IMG/VR virus record: IMGVR_UViG_3300027917_000078
Coordinates: 1 to 42,674 of that record
From: a virus
DNA length: 42,674 nucleotides
Reading direction: 5' to 3' (one strand)
The translations under genes and the position numbers were made by a program. The notes beneath the pieces were generated by a model. It worked only from the letters and a program-made list of their open reading frames with translations. It did no database searches and was not told the DNA's origin. Each line of letters opens with the position of its first letter. The stretch's first letter is position 1. This document shows, piece after piece, positions 1-8,695 of this stretch.

Positions 1-633
1 AAGTGCAAGTATTGTGACCAGCCGGCAGCGGTGAGTCTCATCTGGGCTGACGGTCGGGCCTACATCCCGGTCTGCAAGGCCCACGAGCAGAAAGCTCGGA
101 ACCGGGTCAAGTCGCAGAACGACTCCGTGGTGGATGTGAAGAAGGTCGAGCAAGGCCCCATCGCCTACCGAGAGCACACCTTCATGCCACAGGCTCGTAT
201 GGAACAGGCCCTAGAGCCCGCTCTGGCGTTCGTGGAGGACGAGGAGCCAGGAACCTACTTCGGCCTTCAGGCGGACGACACGAGGCTGGAGAGCGCCTTC
301 CTGGAAGCCCCAGCGGACCCCCCTCCCCGGGCGCCAATCGGCCGGAGAGACATCCCGCGCGGTGCTGTCGTCCAGACGCGCACGGGCGGGGACATCATGG
401 GAGTGACGGGCCAGGCGATCAAGCGAGCCACCGGCAAGGGGCTCGGTCGTGGCACCCGTGGCGTCACTCGCCAGATCATGAAGCGGACCCGACGTCGGCA
501 GGAGATTCCCGACTCCCTCATGCAGATGCTCGGGACGGACTGGAAGACCATGCGTGCGACTCGCGTGCACGACAACCGCATGACCGTGACCATTGACGGG
601 GTGAGGTACTCGGTCTACACGAGGAGAGGGTAG
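1..633 (+). CDS. Partial zinc-ribbon-like protein (5' end outside window)
   Basis: The frame is open from base 1, so the gene enters from the left and its start is not visible. The first residues carry CKYC and, 20 residues later, CKAH, a CxxC/CxxH pair that could bind one zinc. The middle is acidic and the C-terminal third (window residues about 130-200) is rich in Arg and Lys. An internal GTG at 31 could be mistaken for the start but would remove the first cysteines. The stop lies 4 bases before the next ATG, which implies co-transcription with the virion polyprotein. I recognise no family; a structural or head-associated role is inferred only from the neighbour. Confidence 0.7.
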   Translation, partial: KCKYCDQPAAVSLIWADGRAYIPVCKAHEQKARNRVKSQNDSVVDVKKVEQGPIAYREHTFMPQARMEQALEPALAFVEDEEPGTYFGLQADDTRLESAFLEAPADPPPRAPIGRRDIPRGAVVQTRTGGDIMGVTGQAIKRATGKGLGRGTRGVTRQIMKRTRRRQEIPDSLMQMLGTDWKTMRATRVHDNRMTVTIDGVRYSVYTRRG

Positions 634-637
634 AACC

Positions 638-3600
638 ATGACAGACCATCACAGCCATCTTCACCGTCTCGTGGAGTCCCGCGCGGACGACATGGGCCGA
701 GACCCTATGACCCGTTTCCAGGCGCTCGCTGGCATCCATCCGACGCTTCCCGGCCTGGCAGAGATGAACCTCGGCGGCTTGGGAGTGCCTCCGAAGATGC
801 TGGCCAAGCTCGGAGACCCGGTGAAGGTCGAGAAGGCGGGCGTGATGAAGATCTACGTCTACCACGCCCCGAAGGCCAAGGTCGGCGGCAAGTACGTGGG
901 CGTCGTGCAGGCACGAGATGGACGGGAGCTTCCAGGGGCGAGCGGCAAGACCGCCGAAGAGGCCCTGGCCAAGACCAAGGCGCTCCTGAAGAAGGCCGGA
1001 GCCAAGGTCGAGTCGTCCGAAGAGGACATGGACGAGGCGAAGCAACAGGGCCTCGACTTCGGCGGCGGCAAGGCGACGAGCACGGAGCCCAAGCCCGGCT
1101 CCCGGATCAAGATCAAGGGGAAGATCTGGACCGTCACCAAGTCCAAGAAAAGCACGGGAGCTTTCGGCGGCAAGGCCATCTACTCCATCGAGTTGGACGG
1201 CCCCGGCGGGAAGAAGTTGAGGGGCACCTACCAGCCGCACTCCGGCGCGCTCCGCCTGGACCCGCCTGGCACCCTCACGAGGCTCGGGGGCCACATCTCC
1301 ACGGTCCACCAGAACGACATGAAATTCATCGAATCGGTCGAGGACGACGGGGAGAGCCTCACCGAAGCGATGAAGCGCATATCCGGGCTCGCGTTCGAGG
1401 TCATCGACATGCGCGGCCAGAGGGGATTCCCCTCGGGTGATGAAGGGCTCGTCTACCACCTGAAGGTGGAGTACAAGCTCAAGGACAAGTACACCGGGGA
1501 AGAGAAGAAGTGGAAGCGACAGTACGTCATCCGCACCGACCACAAGAACAAGGGCTGGCGGATCGATGAGGTGGCGCCTCCCATGCCGGCCGAGGCCGTG
1601 CCGGGCCTGGAGAGCTACTACAAGACCCCGCAGGCTGCCGCGAAGGCGCTGGCAGGGTACCTGAAGGGGATCAAGAGCAAGGGCGTCTATGTCGAGGAGA
1701 GGGAGAGCCTGACAGAGGAGCTACGCCTCTCCAAGGCCGATAAGAAGGTCATCGACGCCTTCATCGACGGCAAGCGGGCCTCATCGAAGAAACTCCACAC
1801 GGACGGCAAGACGCTGGACGGCATGTGGATGGGTGGCAAGAACATCGCCACCTGGGAGGGCGGCAAGATCGCCATGGACGACCCGCCCGGCCGCGCGGTG
1901 CAGACGGTCCAGCGAGCCCTTCGCCGGATGGCTCCCAAGCGCATGCTCGGAGAGGCGGACCTGACCGAGTACCTGAAGCCGGGCCGGTCCGGTGATGTGG
2001 ACATGAAGCTCTATCACATCATCCGCAAAAACCCGGGCATCGTGAACGGCGACCTGATCAAGCGCGCCCTGAAGACGATCAGGGAGCCGGGCCTCGACAA
2101 GGACGACGTGCTCGATTTCGTGCACCGCTACAGCAAGGCCCTTCTCATCCAAGCCAAGGGCCACGGATGGAAGGTGAACCCGGAAGCGGAGAAGCACCGG
2201 AAGGCTGGCACGAACGTCCCAAGCGACTGGTACTCGGAGGACGTGGACGACCTGGACGAGGCTCGGCCCTACGATCCGGAGGAAGACCCGCGCCGGGCGA
2301 CCGATCTCAACCTCTACAAGCTCCTCGCTATGGTGCAGGACGTCGGAGGCGAGAGGAAGCTGGGCAAGGGGGCCTTCAAAAAGGTCGCTGCGGTCAAGCG
2401 CGAGATGACCAAGCGCGGGCTCCCGAAGAAGATGCCGCCGAAGTCGGCGTTCCATCGTGGCTACATTCAGGACAAGCGACTGCTCAACCCGAAGGCCCCG
2501 GGCGGCGGCATCCGGGCCGAGGACGTGGACGCAGAGCAGACCGAAGCCAAGATGACCATGAAGACCGGCGGCCTGACGTTCAAGCGCAGCCTGTCCGGCT
2601 GGGAGACCATGGTGGGAGGCGTCCACTACACCGCGAAGAAGGAAGGCGGCAAGTGGGCGCTCTACAAGTGGCCGAAGGGCTCGAACCGCACCCCGGTCGC
2701 GACGGGCGCCACGCTCGGCAAGGCGATCCAGACGGCGAACCTGTCCGAAGACGCGGACGACCTCACCGAAGCCCCGAGGTACCGCGCCGGTCAGAAGATC
2801 AAGGTTCCGAAGGGGAGCCGGTGGCCGGGCGAGATGGACACCTACAAGATCATCCGCGTCTACCCGACCAAGGATGACGCGGTTGGCCCCTTCCCCTCGA
2901 CGCTCACTCGCCTGATCAAGAAAGGTGAGGGAGCGCTGCTCGGAGAGCTACTTCCCGGCAAGGGCGAGAAGAAGGAGAAGGGCGGAATCTCCGGCCCGAG
3001 CGATACCGGCGGGTACTGGAAGCCGGCGTACTACATCCTGTACGTCGGCAAGGATGGCAAGCAAGAGGGCGGGCCTGTCTCCCTGAAGCCGCATCAGTAC
3101 AAGCGGGCGATGAGCTACCAGTACAGCGAGAGCGTGGAAGACCTCGCTGAGAGCGTGCCCCCGAACGCGAAGAAGATGGTGGACTGGCTCAACAAGGCCC
3201 TGAAGGGCAAGGCCAAGGCCCACTACGACAGCGAATTCGGTGATGGCGGGGTTCGCATCGGGTTCTCCGAGCCGAAGGGCGCGCACCACCTGGAGAAGTG
3301 GGCAGTGCTCCCGAGCGGCTTCATCAACGTCATGCGGAGCGACCCGGGCAACATCGGGCGCGCGGTGGGGGACGTCTCCAAGGCGTTCAAGGCGTGGGTG
3401 AAGAAGGAGTTTGGAGAGGCGGTCGAGCCCCGAGCCGTGGCTGACGGCGCCGTGATCATCACGGAGGATGTGCGCCGGTTCAACGTGCTGGCCGGCGTGG
3501 CTCCGCTCCCTCCCCGCCGCCTGGAGGAGCGGAAGATCGGCCTGAAGCGCTGGATTCGGGACAACCGGGCTGAGATCGATCAGATGATCAAGCAAGCCTA

Positions 3601-3706
3601 CCCGTCCCTGCGGAACCGCAAATTCAGCGACAGCGACCGCGAGGAGTGGGTCATGAACGACGAGGGGCTCTACCGCTGGGCGGAGTCCGAAGGCGTCAAC
3701 GTCTAG
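638..3706 (+). CDS. Giant modular virion polyprotein with repeated prohead-protease-type sites
   Basis: A 1022-residue protein made of roughly 75-130 residue basic modules separated by short acidic linkers. The linkers repeat the pattern (S/D)-V-E-D-D-L-x-E-A: candidate cuts fall after E133 (MDE/A), E243 (LTE/A), E360 (LTE/E), E439 (LGE/A), E541 (LDE/A), E636 (QTE/A), E711 (LTE/A), E838 (LAE/S) and E943 (ITE/D). T4-type prohead proteases (gp21 family) are known to cut after Glu in hydrophobic-x-Glu before a small residue, so I infer maturation into about ten small basic internal head proteins. No module has a fold I can name. The start has a good AGGAGAGGG ribosome site. The internal RFQALAGI (26-33) and RFNVLAGV (947-954) motifs resemble each other, suggesting module duplication. 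Confidence 0.8.
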   Translation: MTDHHSHLHRLVESRADDMGRDPMTRFQALAGIHPTLPGLAEMNLGGLGVPPKMLAKLGDPVKVEKAGVMKIYVYHAPKAKVGGKYVGVVQARDGRELPGASGKTAEEALAKTKALLKKAGAKVESSEEDMDEAKQQGLDFGGGKATSTEPKPGSRIKIKGKIWTVTKSKKSTGAFGGKAIYSIELDGPGGKKLRGTYQPHSGALRLDPPGTLTRLGGHISTVHQNDMKFIESVEDDGESLTEAMKRISGLAFEVIDMRGQRGFPSGDEGLVYHLKVEYKLKDKYTGEEKKWKRQYVIRTDHKNKGWRIDEVAPPMPAEAVPGLESYYKTPQAAAKALAGYLKGIKSKGVYVEERESLTEELRLSKADKKVIDAFIDGKRASSKKLHTDGKTLDGMWMGGKNIATWEGGKIAMDDPPGRAVQTVQRALRRMAPKRMLGEADLTEYLKPGRSGDVDMKLYHIIRKNPGIVNGDLIKRALKTIREPGLDKDDVLDFVHRYSKALLIQAKGHGWKVNPEAEKHRKAGTNVPSDWYSEDVDDLDEARPYDPEEDPRRATDLNLYKLLAMVQDVGGERKLGKGAFKKVAAVKREMTKRGLPKKMPPKSAFHRGYIQDKRLLNPKAPGGGIRAEDVDAEQTEAKMTMKTGGLTFKRSLSGWETMVGGVHYTAKKEGGKWALYKWPKGSNRTPVATGATLGKAIQTANLSEDADDLTEAPRYRAGQKIKVPKGSRWPGEMDTYKIIRVYPTKDDAVGPFPSTLTRLIKKGEGALLGELLPGKGEKKEKGGISGPSDTGGYWKPAYYILYVGKDGKQEGGPVSLKPHQYKRAMSYQYSESVEDLAESVPPNAKKMVDWLNKALKGKAKAHYDSEFGDGGVRIGFSEPKGAHHLEKWAVLPSGFINVMRSDPGNIGRAVGDVSKAFKAWVKKEFGEAVEPRAVADGAVIITEDVRRFNVLAGVAPLPPRRLEERKIGLKRWIRDNRAEIDQMIKQAYPSLRNRKFSDSDREEWVMNDEGLYRWAESEGVNV

Positions 3707-3741
3707 CGCGAGAGACGGACGACTGCGAGGAGTGACGGACG

Positions 3742-4152
3742 ATGGACATCGTGGAGAGGACGTGGAACGAGCTAGGGTACAGCGTGGAGGCTACGGGCTA
3801 TCGGGTGTGGGTTCGTACCCTGCCCCATCCGAGGAAGATCGGGAGCATCTGGCTTCCACCGAAGGCGGCGAGCTTCCATGGCGAGCTACCGCACCTGCGG
3901 ACGATCTTCGCGGTGGTTCTGAGCGCTGGCCCGAGGGGTGTGGCGCAGGAATTGAGGCCAGGGGACATCGTAGCCTTCAAGCGCCTGGAGTTTGCGTGGT
4001 GGGCGAAGCTGGAGCCGACGCAGACCGATGAGTACGGCGGAGACGAGGAGTACGTCGGGTACATCGACGCCAACCACATCGTCTACGTCGTGGAGGAAGC
4101 CGATGGCGTTCGAGTCGCACAGGATCTTGAGCCAGTTGCGGCGGCTGTCTGA
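3742..4152 (+). CDS. GroES-like co-chaperonin fold protein (divergent)
   Basis: 136 residues whose order of elements follows GroES: a segment KIGSIWLPPKAA where GroES has its mobile loop, then FAVVLSAGPRG in place of the VVAVGxG strand, LRPGDIVAFKR in place of the VGDxVLF strand, an insertion rich in Tyr and acidic residues, and a final IDANHIVYVVEE resembling the GroES closing strand. T4 gp31 is a precedent for a divergent phage co-chaperonin used in capsid folding, and the neighbours here are virion genes. A clearer GroES lies at 37796, so the two may be specialised. The last 50 bases overlap the next gene in another frame. Confidence 0.55.
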   Translation: MDIVERTWNELGYSVEATGYRVWVRTLPHPRKIGSIWLPPKAASFHGELPHLRTIFAVVLSAGPRGVAQELRPGDIVAFKRLEFAWWAKLEPTQTDEYGGDEEYVGYIDANHIVYVVEEADGVRVAQDLEPVAAAV

Positions 4153-5008
4153 GGCTGCCCCGAGCACGCCGGTCGGCACCATGGTCGGCTGGAAGGCCGC
4201 CGGCAGCGAGGTCTACGGCGTGGTGATCGGCAGGAGCGGGAAAGACCTTCTGTGCCTGACGACCTACGACAAGACCCTGGAGAAGGACAAGGGCATCCGC
4301 CTCTATCGTGACGAGGCTATGTCAGGCAAGCTCCCGATGGTGACTCCGACCGTCCGGATGAGCCTCCAGCGCGTCCCGGCGGCCAAGGCGTTCACGCGCT
4401 CGCGACTGACGGGCTCGGCCCTGAAGCCCTACGTGCAGGCAGCTTCGGTGCTTCAGATGGAGGAAGCCACGCGGTGGATTCAAGGCGCCGTGAAGAAGCC
4501 CGGCCGGCTGCGGAAGATCCTCGGCGTGTCCAAAGAGGATTGGGAGGCGCTATCGAAGGAGAAGAAGCTGGCCATGATCAACCAAGCGCTGGCCGGCGAC
4601 CCAGATGATTCCGAGCGCGGTGCCCTGCTCCTCGGCAAGCGGTTCATCGGGGGCGAATTCAAGCGCAAGGGAAGGAGCGAGGACATGGACTTCACCACCG
4701 TCAACGCGAAGCTGGAGGGCATCCGGCAATCTCTCACCGAGGGACGGGTGCTGGCCGAGGACGCGGCGGAGAGCGCCTTCAGGCAGGAGCTTCGCACGTG
4801 GGCCGCGAACGAATTCGAGGGCTTTCTCAAAGACCTCGACAAGAAGATGCTGGCGATCAAGAAGGGGAAGTGGCCGACGCACGGCATGGAGTACGCCGTC
4901 ACGCGCTACCGCCCCGGGAGCATGACACACGAGGACTTCATTGACGAGGTGATGGACCACTACCTCGCGTGGCGCAGCAACATGAAGCACGCGGCCAAGA
5001 CGGAGTAG
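4103..5008 (+). CDS. Virion protein with N-terminal propeptide-like site
   Basis: 301 residues; the start at 4103 is chosen for its GGAGGAAG ribosome site and because upstream residues in this frame are antisense-like Ser/Arg repeats. Near the N-terminus the sequence RLSEAAPS offers an LSE/A prohead-protease cut after about 16 residues, and SLTEGRVLAEDA further on offers two more. The central segment after residue 130 (KPGRLRKILGVSKEDW and following) is a Lys-rich helical stretch. It starts inside the preceding GroES-like gene and ends 4 bases before the next start, a tight virion operon. Family not recognised; role as an internal head protein is inferred from the sites. Confidence 0.7.
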   Translation: MAFESHRILSQLRRLSEAAPSTPVGTMVGWKAAGSEVYGVVIGRSGKDLLCLTTYDKTLEKDKGIRLYRDEAMSGKLPMVTPTVRMSLQRVPAAKAFTRSRLTGSALKPYVQAASVLQMEEATRWIQGAVKKPGRLRKILGVSKEDWEALSKEKKLAMINQALAGDPDDSERGALLLGKRFIGGEFKRKGRSEDMDFTTVNAKLEGIRQSLTEGRVLAEDAAESAFRQELRTWAANEFEGFLKDLDKKMLAIKKGKWPTHGMEYAVTRYRPGSMTHEDFIDEVMDHYLAWRSNMKHAAKTE

Positions 5009-5012
5009 TCCT

Positions 5013-6806
5013 GTGTCCCGAGTCACGATCGACCTCTCAGCGCTCAAGAGCGACCTGGCCGGTGAAGCCGAGGACATGGCTCAACGGACGTTCACCGATC
5101 AGAAGAAAGCTCTCAAGAGCGGACTCACCCGAGACCGCATCGCGAATCGCCTCACGCAGGCGTTGGGTGCCCACGTGTCCGAGAAGGGCAAGATCGGAGA
5201 GCACCCGGAGATCGTGGCTTACAGGAATGGGGAGAAGAATCTGGGGAAGATCCTCACCCTGCTCATGGACGTGGACGACTACCGGCTGGCCCACGACCTC
5301 CGAAAGGACATGCTGTCCCTGTCGAAAGCGGAGGCAGGGCACGAGACCTACGACGAGATCCTGAAGGGCTACATGCTCGGCGTAGACGTCGTGATGAAAG
5401 ACACGGAGAAAAACGCCAAGCGGGTTGCCAAGGCGCTCGAACAGGCGGCCCGAAGGGTCCGGGAGTGGGGCAACCACTCGCTGTCCGTCAAGCCGGTCTA
5501 CGACCTCCAGGACATGGACTACGAGCACGGCGTCGGGTCGTTCAACGTGATCATGCAGCCGCACAACCTCAACTTCACGGTCTTCACGGACGCGAAGCTG
5601 GAGATGGGTGACGTGCTGGACGCCGGAGACCCTGAATTCTTCCACGATCCACAGGCCGAGATGAATTATTTCGACCTCGTGAAAGAGATCGAAAAGCCGG
5701 GCTCGTCATCGAAGCCTGGCAAGAACCTGACGCTCTGGACGGCGCGACCCACCAAGGATCGAAAACTCTACCTCCACGCGAAGCACGTGCCGTCCAACAT
5801 CTTCCTCACGACCGACATGCACCGGGCCTCTGGGATCGCGCACGACCTCGGGGCCGGAGAGGTGCGCGATCTGTGGAAGATGGTGATCAACGAGTTGCAT
5901 CTGATGAAGACCCTGGAGGCAGGGCGGATCAAGGACTACCAGACGATCGGGAAGAAGCAGGTTCCCGTGGTCCGCACCATCCTCGTCGCAGAAGGGGAGG
6001 CCGATATGAGCATCTACCAGCGGGCGCTCCCGCTCTTGCAGGAGCTACAGGCGCAGATGGGCGAGCGAAAGCTCCCCCTGGAGGAAGCGGACACCATCGA
6101 GGAGCGCACCCGTGGCGCGCTCCATTGGGTGAAGCAGAAGTACGGCGCCGCCAAGGCGGCAGCACACCGCGCGTTCCTGAAGATGGTCCGCAAAGATCCG
6201 GCCGCGCACCGCCGGAAGATGCGCCAGGACAAGAAATACCACCGGATGCACAAGTGGCACGACGCGCTCATGCGCCGGACCGCCCGGAAGGGGTGGAAGC
6301 GAGAAGCGGTTGCGGCCGGCGGCGACTACCGGCCCTACTGCGACTTCGGCTCGCAGGCGTTCTCCCGGTACCTGGAGGCCAACCCGGACATCGACCCCGA
6401 GGAATTCGGGAGGTTCGTGACGGCCTACAACCGGGCCGACCGTGACTCTGGCGAGTTGGAGGACATCGCCGCCGACGAGATCGCTCGCCTCGGTCAGGAG
6501 TTTGCGGCCAAGATGGGGCTGGAGGAGCGCGACCCGGGCCAGGCGTTCATGGACCTGCCGTTCGAGCTTCGCGTGACCGAGCGCAGTGACCCGTCCTCCA
6601 TGAAGGTGCAGACGCTCATCTTCTCCAAGGACCGATTCACCCGGAAGTCAGCGGTGAAGTGGGCCACGAGCCACGGGTTCACGGCGAGCAAGGTGGACGA
6701 GAAGGAGAACACCTTCCGCATCCGCCAGAAAGACCCCGGCCAATTCGAGACCTTCCGCACGATCACGTTCAAGCCGGGCCTGAAGGCGGTCGTCGCCAAG
6801 GTCTAG
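5013..6806 (+). CDS. Large structural protein with C-terminal phage domain
   Basis: 597 residues starting at a GTG 4 bases after the previous stop; an ATG at 5076 is the alternative start, and no strong ribosome site separates them. Residues up to about 340 form a charged mixed fold; the middle (about 370-430) is strongly basic. The C-terminal 65 residues contain the pattern DRFTRKSAVKWATSHGF then KVDEKENTFRIRQ and FRTITFKPGLKAVV, a module I associate with phage protease/morphogenesis proteins. Operon position suggests a head or portal-region component. No catalytic residues can be named. Confidence 0.65.
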   Translation: MSRVTIDLSALKSDLAGEAEDMAQRTFTDQKKALKSGLTRDRIANRLTQALGAHVSEKGKIGEHPEIVAYRNGEKNLGKILTLLMDVDDYRLAHDLRKDMLSLSKAEAGHETYDEILKGYMLGVDVVMKDTEKNAKRVAKALEQAARRVREWGNHSLSVKPVYDLQDMDYEHGVGSFNVIMQPHNLNFTVFTDAKLEMGDVLDAGDPEFFHDPQAEMNYFDLVKEIEKPGSSSKPGKNLTLWTARPTKDRKLYLHAKHVPSNIFLTTDMHRASGIAHDLGAGEVRDLWKMVINELHLMKTLEAGRIKDYQTIGKKQVPVVRTILVAEGEADMSIYQRALPLLQELQAQMGERKLPLEEADTIEERTRGALHWVKQKYGAAKAAAHRAFLKMVRKDPAAHRRKMRQDKKYHRMHKWHDALMRRTARKGWKREAVAAGGDYRPYCDFGSQAFSRYLEANPDIDPEEFGRFVTAYNRADRDSGELEDIAADEIARLGQEFAAKMGLEERDPGQAFMDLPFELRVTERSDPSSMKVQTLIFSKDRFTRKSAVKWATSHGFTASKVDEKENTFRIRQKDPGQFETFRTITFKPGLKAVVAKV

Positions 6807-6815
6807 CCTTTGCTC

Positions 6816-6844
6816 TTGACTAACAAACTCCTATCTGGTACGCC
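6816..6844 (+). promoter_or_regulatory. Promoter of the methyltransferase gene
   Basis: TTGACT, a 17-base spacer and TACGCC, preceded by the TTTGCTC box shared by this phage's promoters. The spacer contains an ACAAACTCC motif. The ATG follows the -10 by only 7 bases, implying a leaderless mRNA. Confidence 0.6.
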
Positions 6845-6851
6845 TCTGTGA

Positions 6852-7505
6852 ATGAGCAGCACAAAACGGGGCGGCCAGCGCTCTGAAGCCGACAACTATC
6901 CGACGCCCTTCTGGTGCACGCACCGCTTCATGGAGCGTGTGCCGCTGCCGACCCATGGCATCTGGTACGAGCCCTGCGCCGGAGACGGATCGATCATCCA
7001 AGCGATGAACGTCCGGAAGGAATACCGGCAGTGGTGGGCGAACGAGATTCGAGAGGAAGAGAAGCCGGTTCTGGGCATGGTCACGCCCCGCGACGGCGTG
7101 GTCACGATCGGGGACATCCTGGACCCCTCAACCCCGCTGCCTCCAAGCGACGAGGTGACGGTGGTGAAGACGAACCCACCCTACCGGATCGCGTGGGAGC
7201 TACTGCACAAGATGTTGCGGGAGTTTCCCAAGGCGTACATCGCGCTCCTGCTCAGGGTCAACTTCTACGCCTCGGAAGGTCGCCACGGCTTCATGAGCAA
7301 GTACGCCCCGGACATCCACGTCCTGCCGAACAGGCCGGGCTTCAAGGGCTGGGGAAAGACCGACAGCCCGGAGTACGGGTGGTTTCTATGGCCGCCGATG
7401 CCACGTGCGCGCACGCAGGGGATACACGATCTGCTGGACCTCACGCCGGTCGAGGAGCGGAAGCGCGTTCCCGATGCTCCGATCATCTATCCGGTGGAGG
7501 CGTAG
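6852..7505 (+). CDS. DNA adenine methyltransferase-like protein
   Basis: 217 residues with the two hallmark motifs of amino-methyltransferases: EPCAGDGSI (40-48, AdoMet-binding FxGxG equivalent) and TNPPY (107-111, the catalytic D/N-P-P-Y/F loop). The N-terminal YPTPFWCTHRFME resembles the lead-in common in phage adenine methyltransferases. No target-recognition domain of useful size is visible, so the specificity is unknown. It likely protects phage DNA or marks sites. It opens a new transcription unit with its own promoter and appears leaderless. Confidence 0.8.
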   Translation: MSSTKRGGQRSEADNYPTPFWCTHRFMERVPLPTHGIWYEPCAGDGSIIQAMNVRKEYRQWWANEIREEEKPVLGMVTPRDGVVTIGDILDPSTPLPPSDEVTVVKTNPPYRIAWELLHKMLREFPKAYIALLLRVNFYASEGRHGFMSKYAPDIHVLPNRPGFKGWGKTDSPEYGWFLWPPMPRARTQGIHDLLDLTPVEERKRVPDAPIIYPVEA

Positions 7506-7546
7506 AATGTGCTCCTGTGGCGAAGCGAGGCCAGCCGGCGGAGAGC

Positions 7547-7819
7547 ATGCCGCCTGTCAGCGATCCAAGGTGGGCGGAGTGGTCCGCCCCGCTCCTGGAG
7601 TACCTGACGGAGGCGCCCCGGACGTGGAAGCAACTGGAGAGGTGGCGCAAGTCCCAAGGTGTCAGCGGCTTCCTGTTCCGCAACTGCCTTGCCTGGCTGG
7701 AGGACGCGGGGGTTGCCCTGTCTGAGGGGAAGGGCAAGCGAGTGAAGTGGACGGCGAGAAAACTCGGAGAGGAGACGGACGATGGCGATCAGATTCAAGA
7801 ACGTGATGGTGCTCTGTGA
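7547..7819 (+). CDS. Small winged-helix-like protein
   Basis: 90 residues from the ATG at 7547, preferred over an in-frame GTG at 7517 because GGAG lies 5 bases before it. The segment LEYLTEAPRTWKQLERWRKSQGVSGFLFRNCLAWLEDAG and the following basic strand look like a helix-turn-helix with wing. It overlaps the next gene by 38 bases in another frame. A DNA-binding role is inferred from this pattern only. Confidence 0.5.
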   Translation: MPPVSDPRWAEWSAPLLEYLTEAPRTWKQLERWRKSQGVSGFLFRNCLAWLEDAGVALSEGKGKRVKWTARKLGEETDDGDQIQERDGAL

Positions 7820-8429
7820 TGCGTGTGAGAAGGGGCCGTTTCAGCATCGCATCACGGCCGAGACGAGCGCGGCTCTGGTCGATGGCCAGCTTCGCATTCT
7901 CATGCCGCATGGCTGGACGCAGGACGGAGACACGCTGATCTGCCCGACGTGCACCGAAGCGAAGGCACTGGCGAAGGTTCACGAGGCGGAAGTGCCGGAC
8001 CCGGCCAACGACCCCCCGGCGCTCAAAGAGACGCGAGAGGCCCGGCTGGAGACCATGAAAGAGGTGGTCCGCGCCGACCTGGAGGAGCGAGAGGCTGAAT
8101 TCCCCGAGCTACGGGATTTCGTGCGCCAGTTGGTCCTGAAGGACGGCGACGTGCCGGACTTCCTCGGCCACATCGGGGACGCGCAGGTCAAGACCGAGGT
8201 GAGGGTTCGCGGCAATTACGTCGAAATCTCCTTCGGTTCCGGCTTCGGTCCGTGGCTCAAGGGGGAGGGCATCGGGCAGGGAATGTCGTTGACGCTCTGC
8301 CACGACAACCTGGAGATCGTGGACCCCCCAGCATTCGTGGATCGACAGGTGCTCGATTGGGTCCAGAATTGCCTCCGGACGATGACGCCTGCCGAGGTAT
8401 CAGGTAGCGACGAGCCTGTGGCACAGTGA
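7782..8429 (+). CDS. Hypothetical protein with zinc-type cysteine pairs
   Basis: 215 residues, start supported by a GAGGAG ribosome site. CDAC near residue 12 and CPTC near residue 53 form a four-cysteine set around a segment resembling the HGW(T/S) strand of small phage zinc proteins. The rest is acidic, with a long helix (about residues 75-115), and has no motif I recognise. Confidence 0.65.
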   Translation: MAIRFKNVMVLCDACEKGPFQHRITAETSAALVDGQLRILMPHGWTQDGDTLICPTCTEAKALAKVHEAEVPDPANDPPALKETREARLETMKEVVRADLEEREAEFPELRDFVRQLVLKDGDVPDFLGHIGDAQVKTEVRVRGNYVEISFGSGFGPWLKGEGIGQGMSLTLCHDNLEIVDPPAFVDRQVLDWVQNCLRTMTPAEVSGSDEPVAQ

Positions 8430-8440
8430 GGAAGATCGGC

Positions 8441-8461
8441 TATACTGCCCCACCTTTGGGG
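8441..8461 (+). promoter_or_regulatory. Possible -10 and leader hairpin
   Basis: TATACT at 8441-8446 is followed by a 5-bp hairpin CCCCA-CCTT-TGGGG that ends against the ribosome site of the gene at 8470. The -35 (GTGGCA) is weak. Confidence 0.35.
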
Positions 8462-8469
8462 TGGACACG

Positions 8470-8670
8470 ATGTTGGAGACGAGGAGTGAAGTCCGCACCC
8501 TGTTCGGGAGAGCGGAGACGAGAGCAACGGACTCGCGGCGGAGCCAAGTGGCCGCTGCGAGCTACCTGTACCAACTGGCGGAGCAAGTACGCGCCGGGAC
8601 GGTGCAGGATTTCGACGTCCGGTGGGCTTCCCACGGAGACGTCGAGGCGAGCGTGACGCCCAGGCGGTAA
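8470..8670 (+). CDS. Small hypothetical protein
   Basis: 66 residues from ATG 8470 (a GTG 9 bases upstream is in frame but lies inside the GGGGTGG ribosome site). It contains a helical AAASYLYQLAEQVRAG followed by FDVRW, a helix-strand pattern frequent in short phage accessory proteins. No function can be proposed. Confidence 0.5.
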   Translation: MLETRSEVRTLFGRAETRATDSRRSQVAAASYLYQLAEQVRAGTVQDFDVRWASHGDVEASVTPRR

Positions 8671-8695
8671 GCTCCCGGGCGTCGAGGAGACGACG

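Noticed and set aside
518-1543. Long open minus-strand frame opposite the polyprotein
   Set aside because: It mirrors codon bias of the plus-strand gene, has no ribosome site and low-complexity Leu/Val/Arg composition. Other long antisense frames (1781-2626, 10813-11961, 18077-19357, 29819-30814, 30811-32112) were dropped for the same reason.
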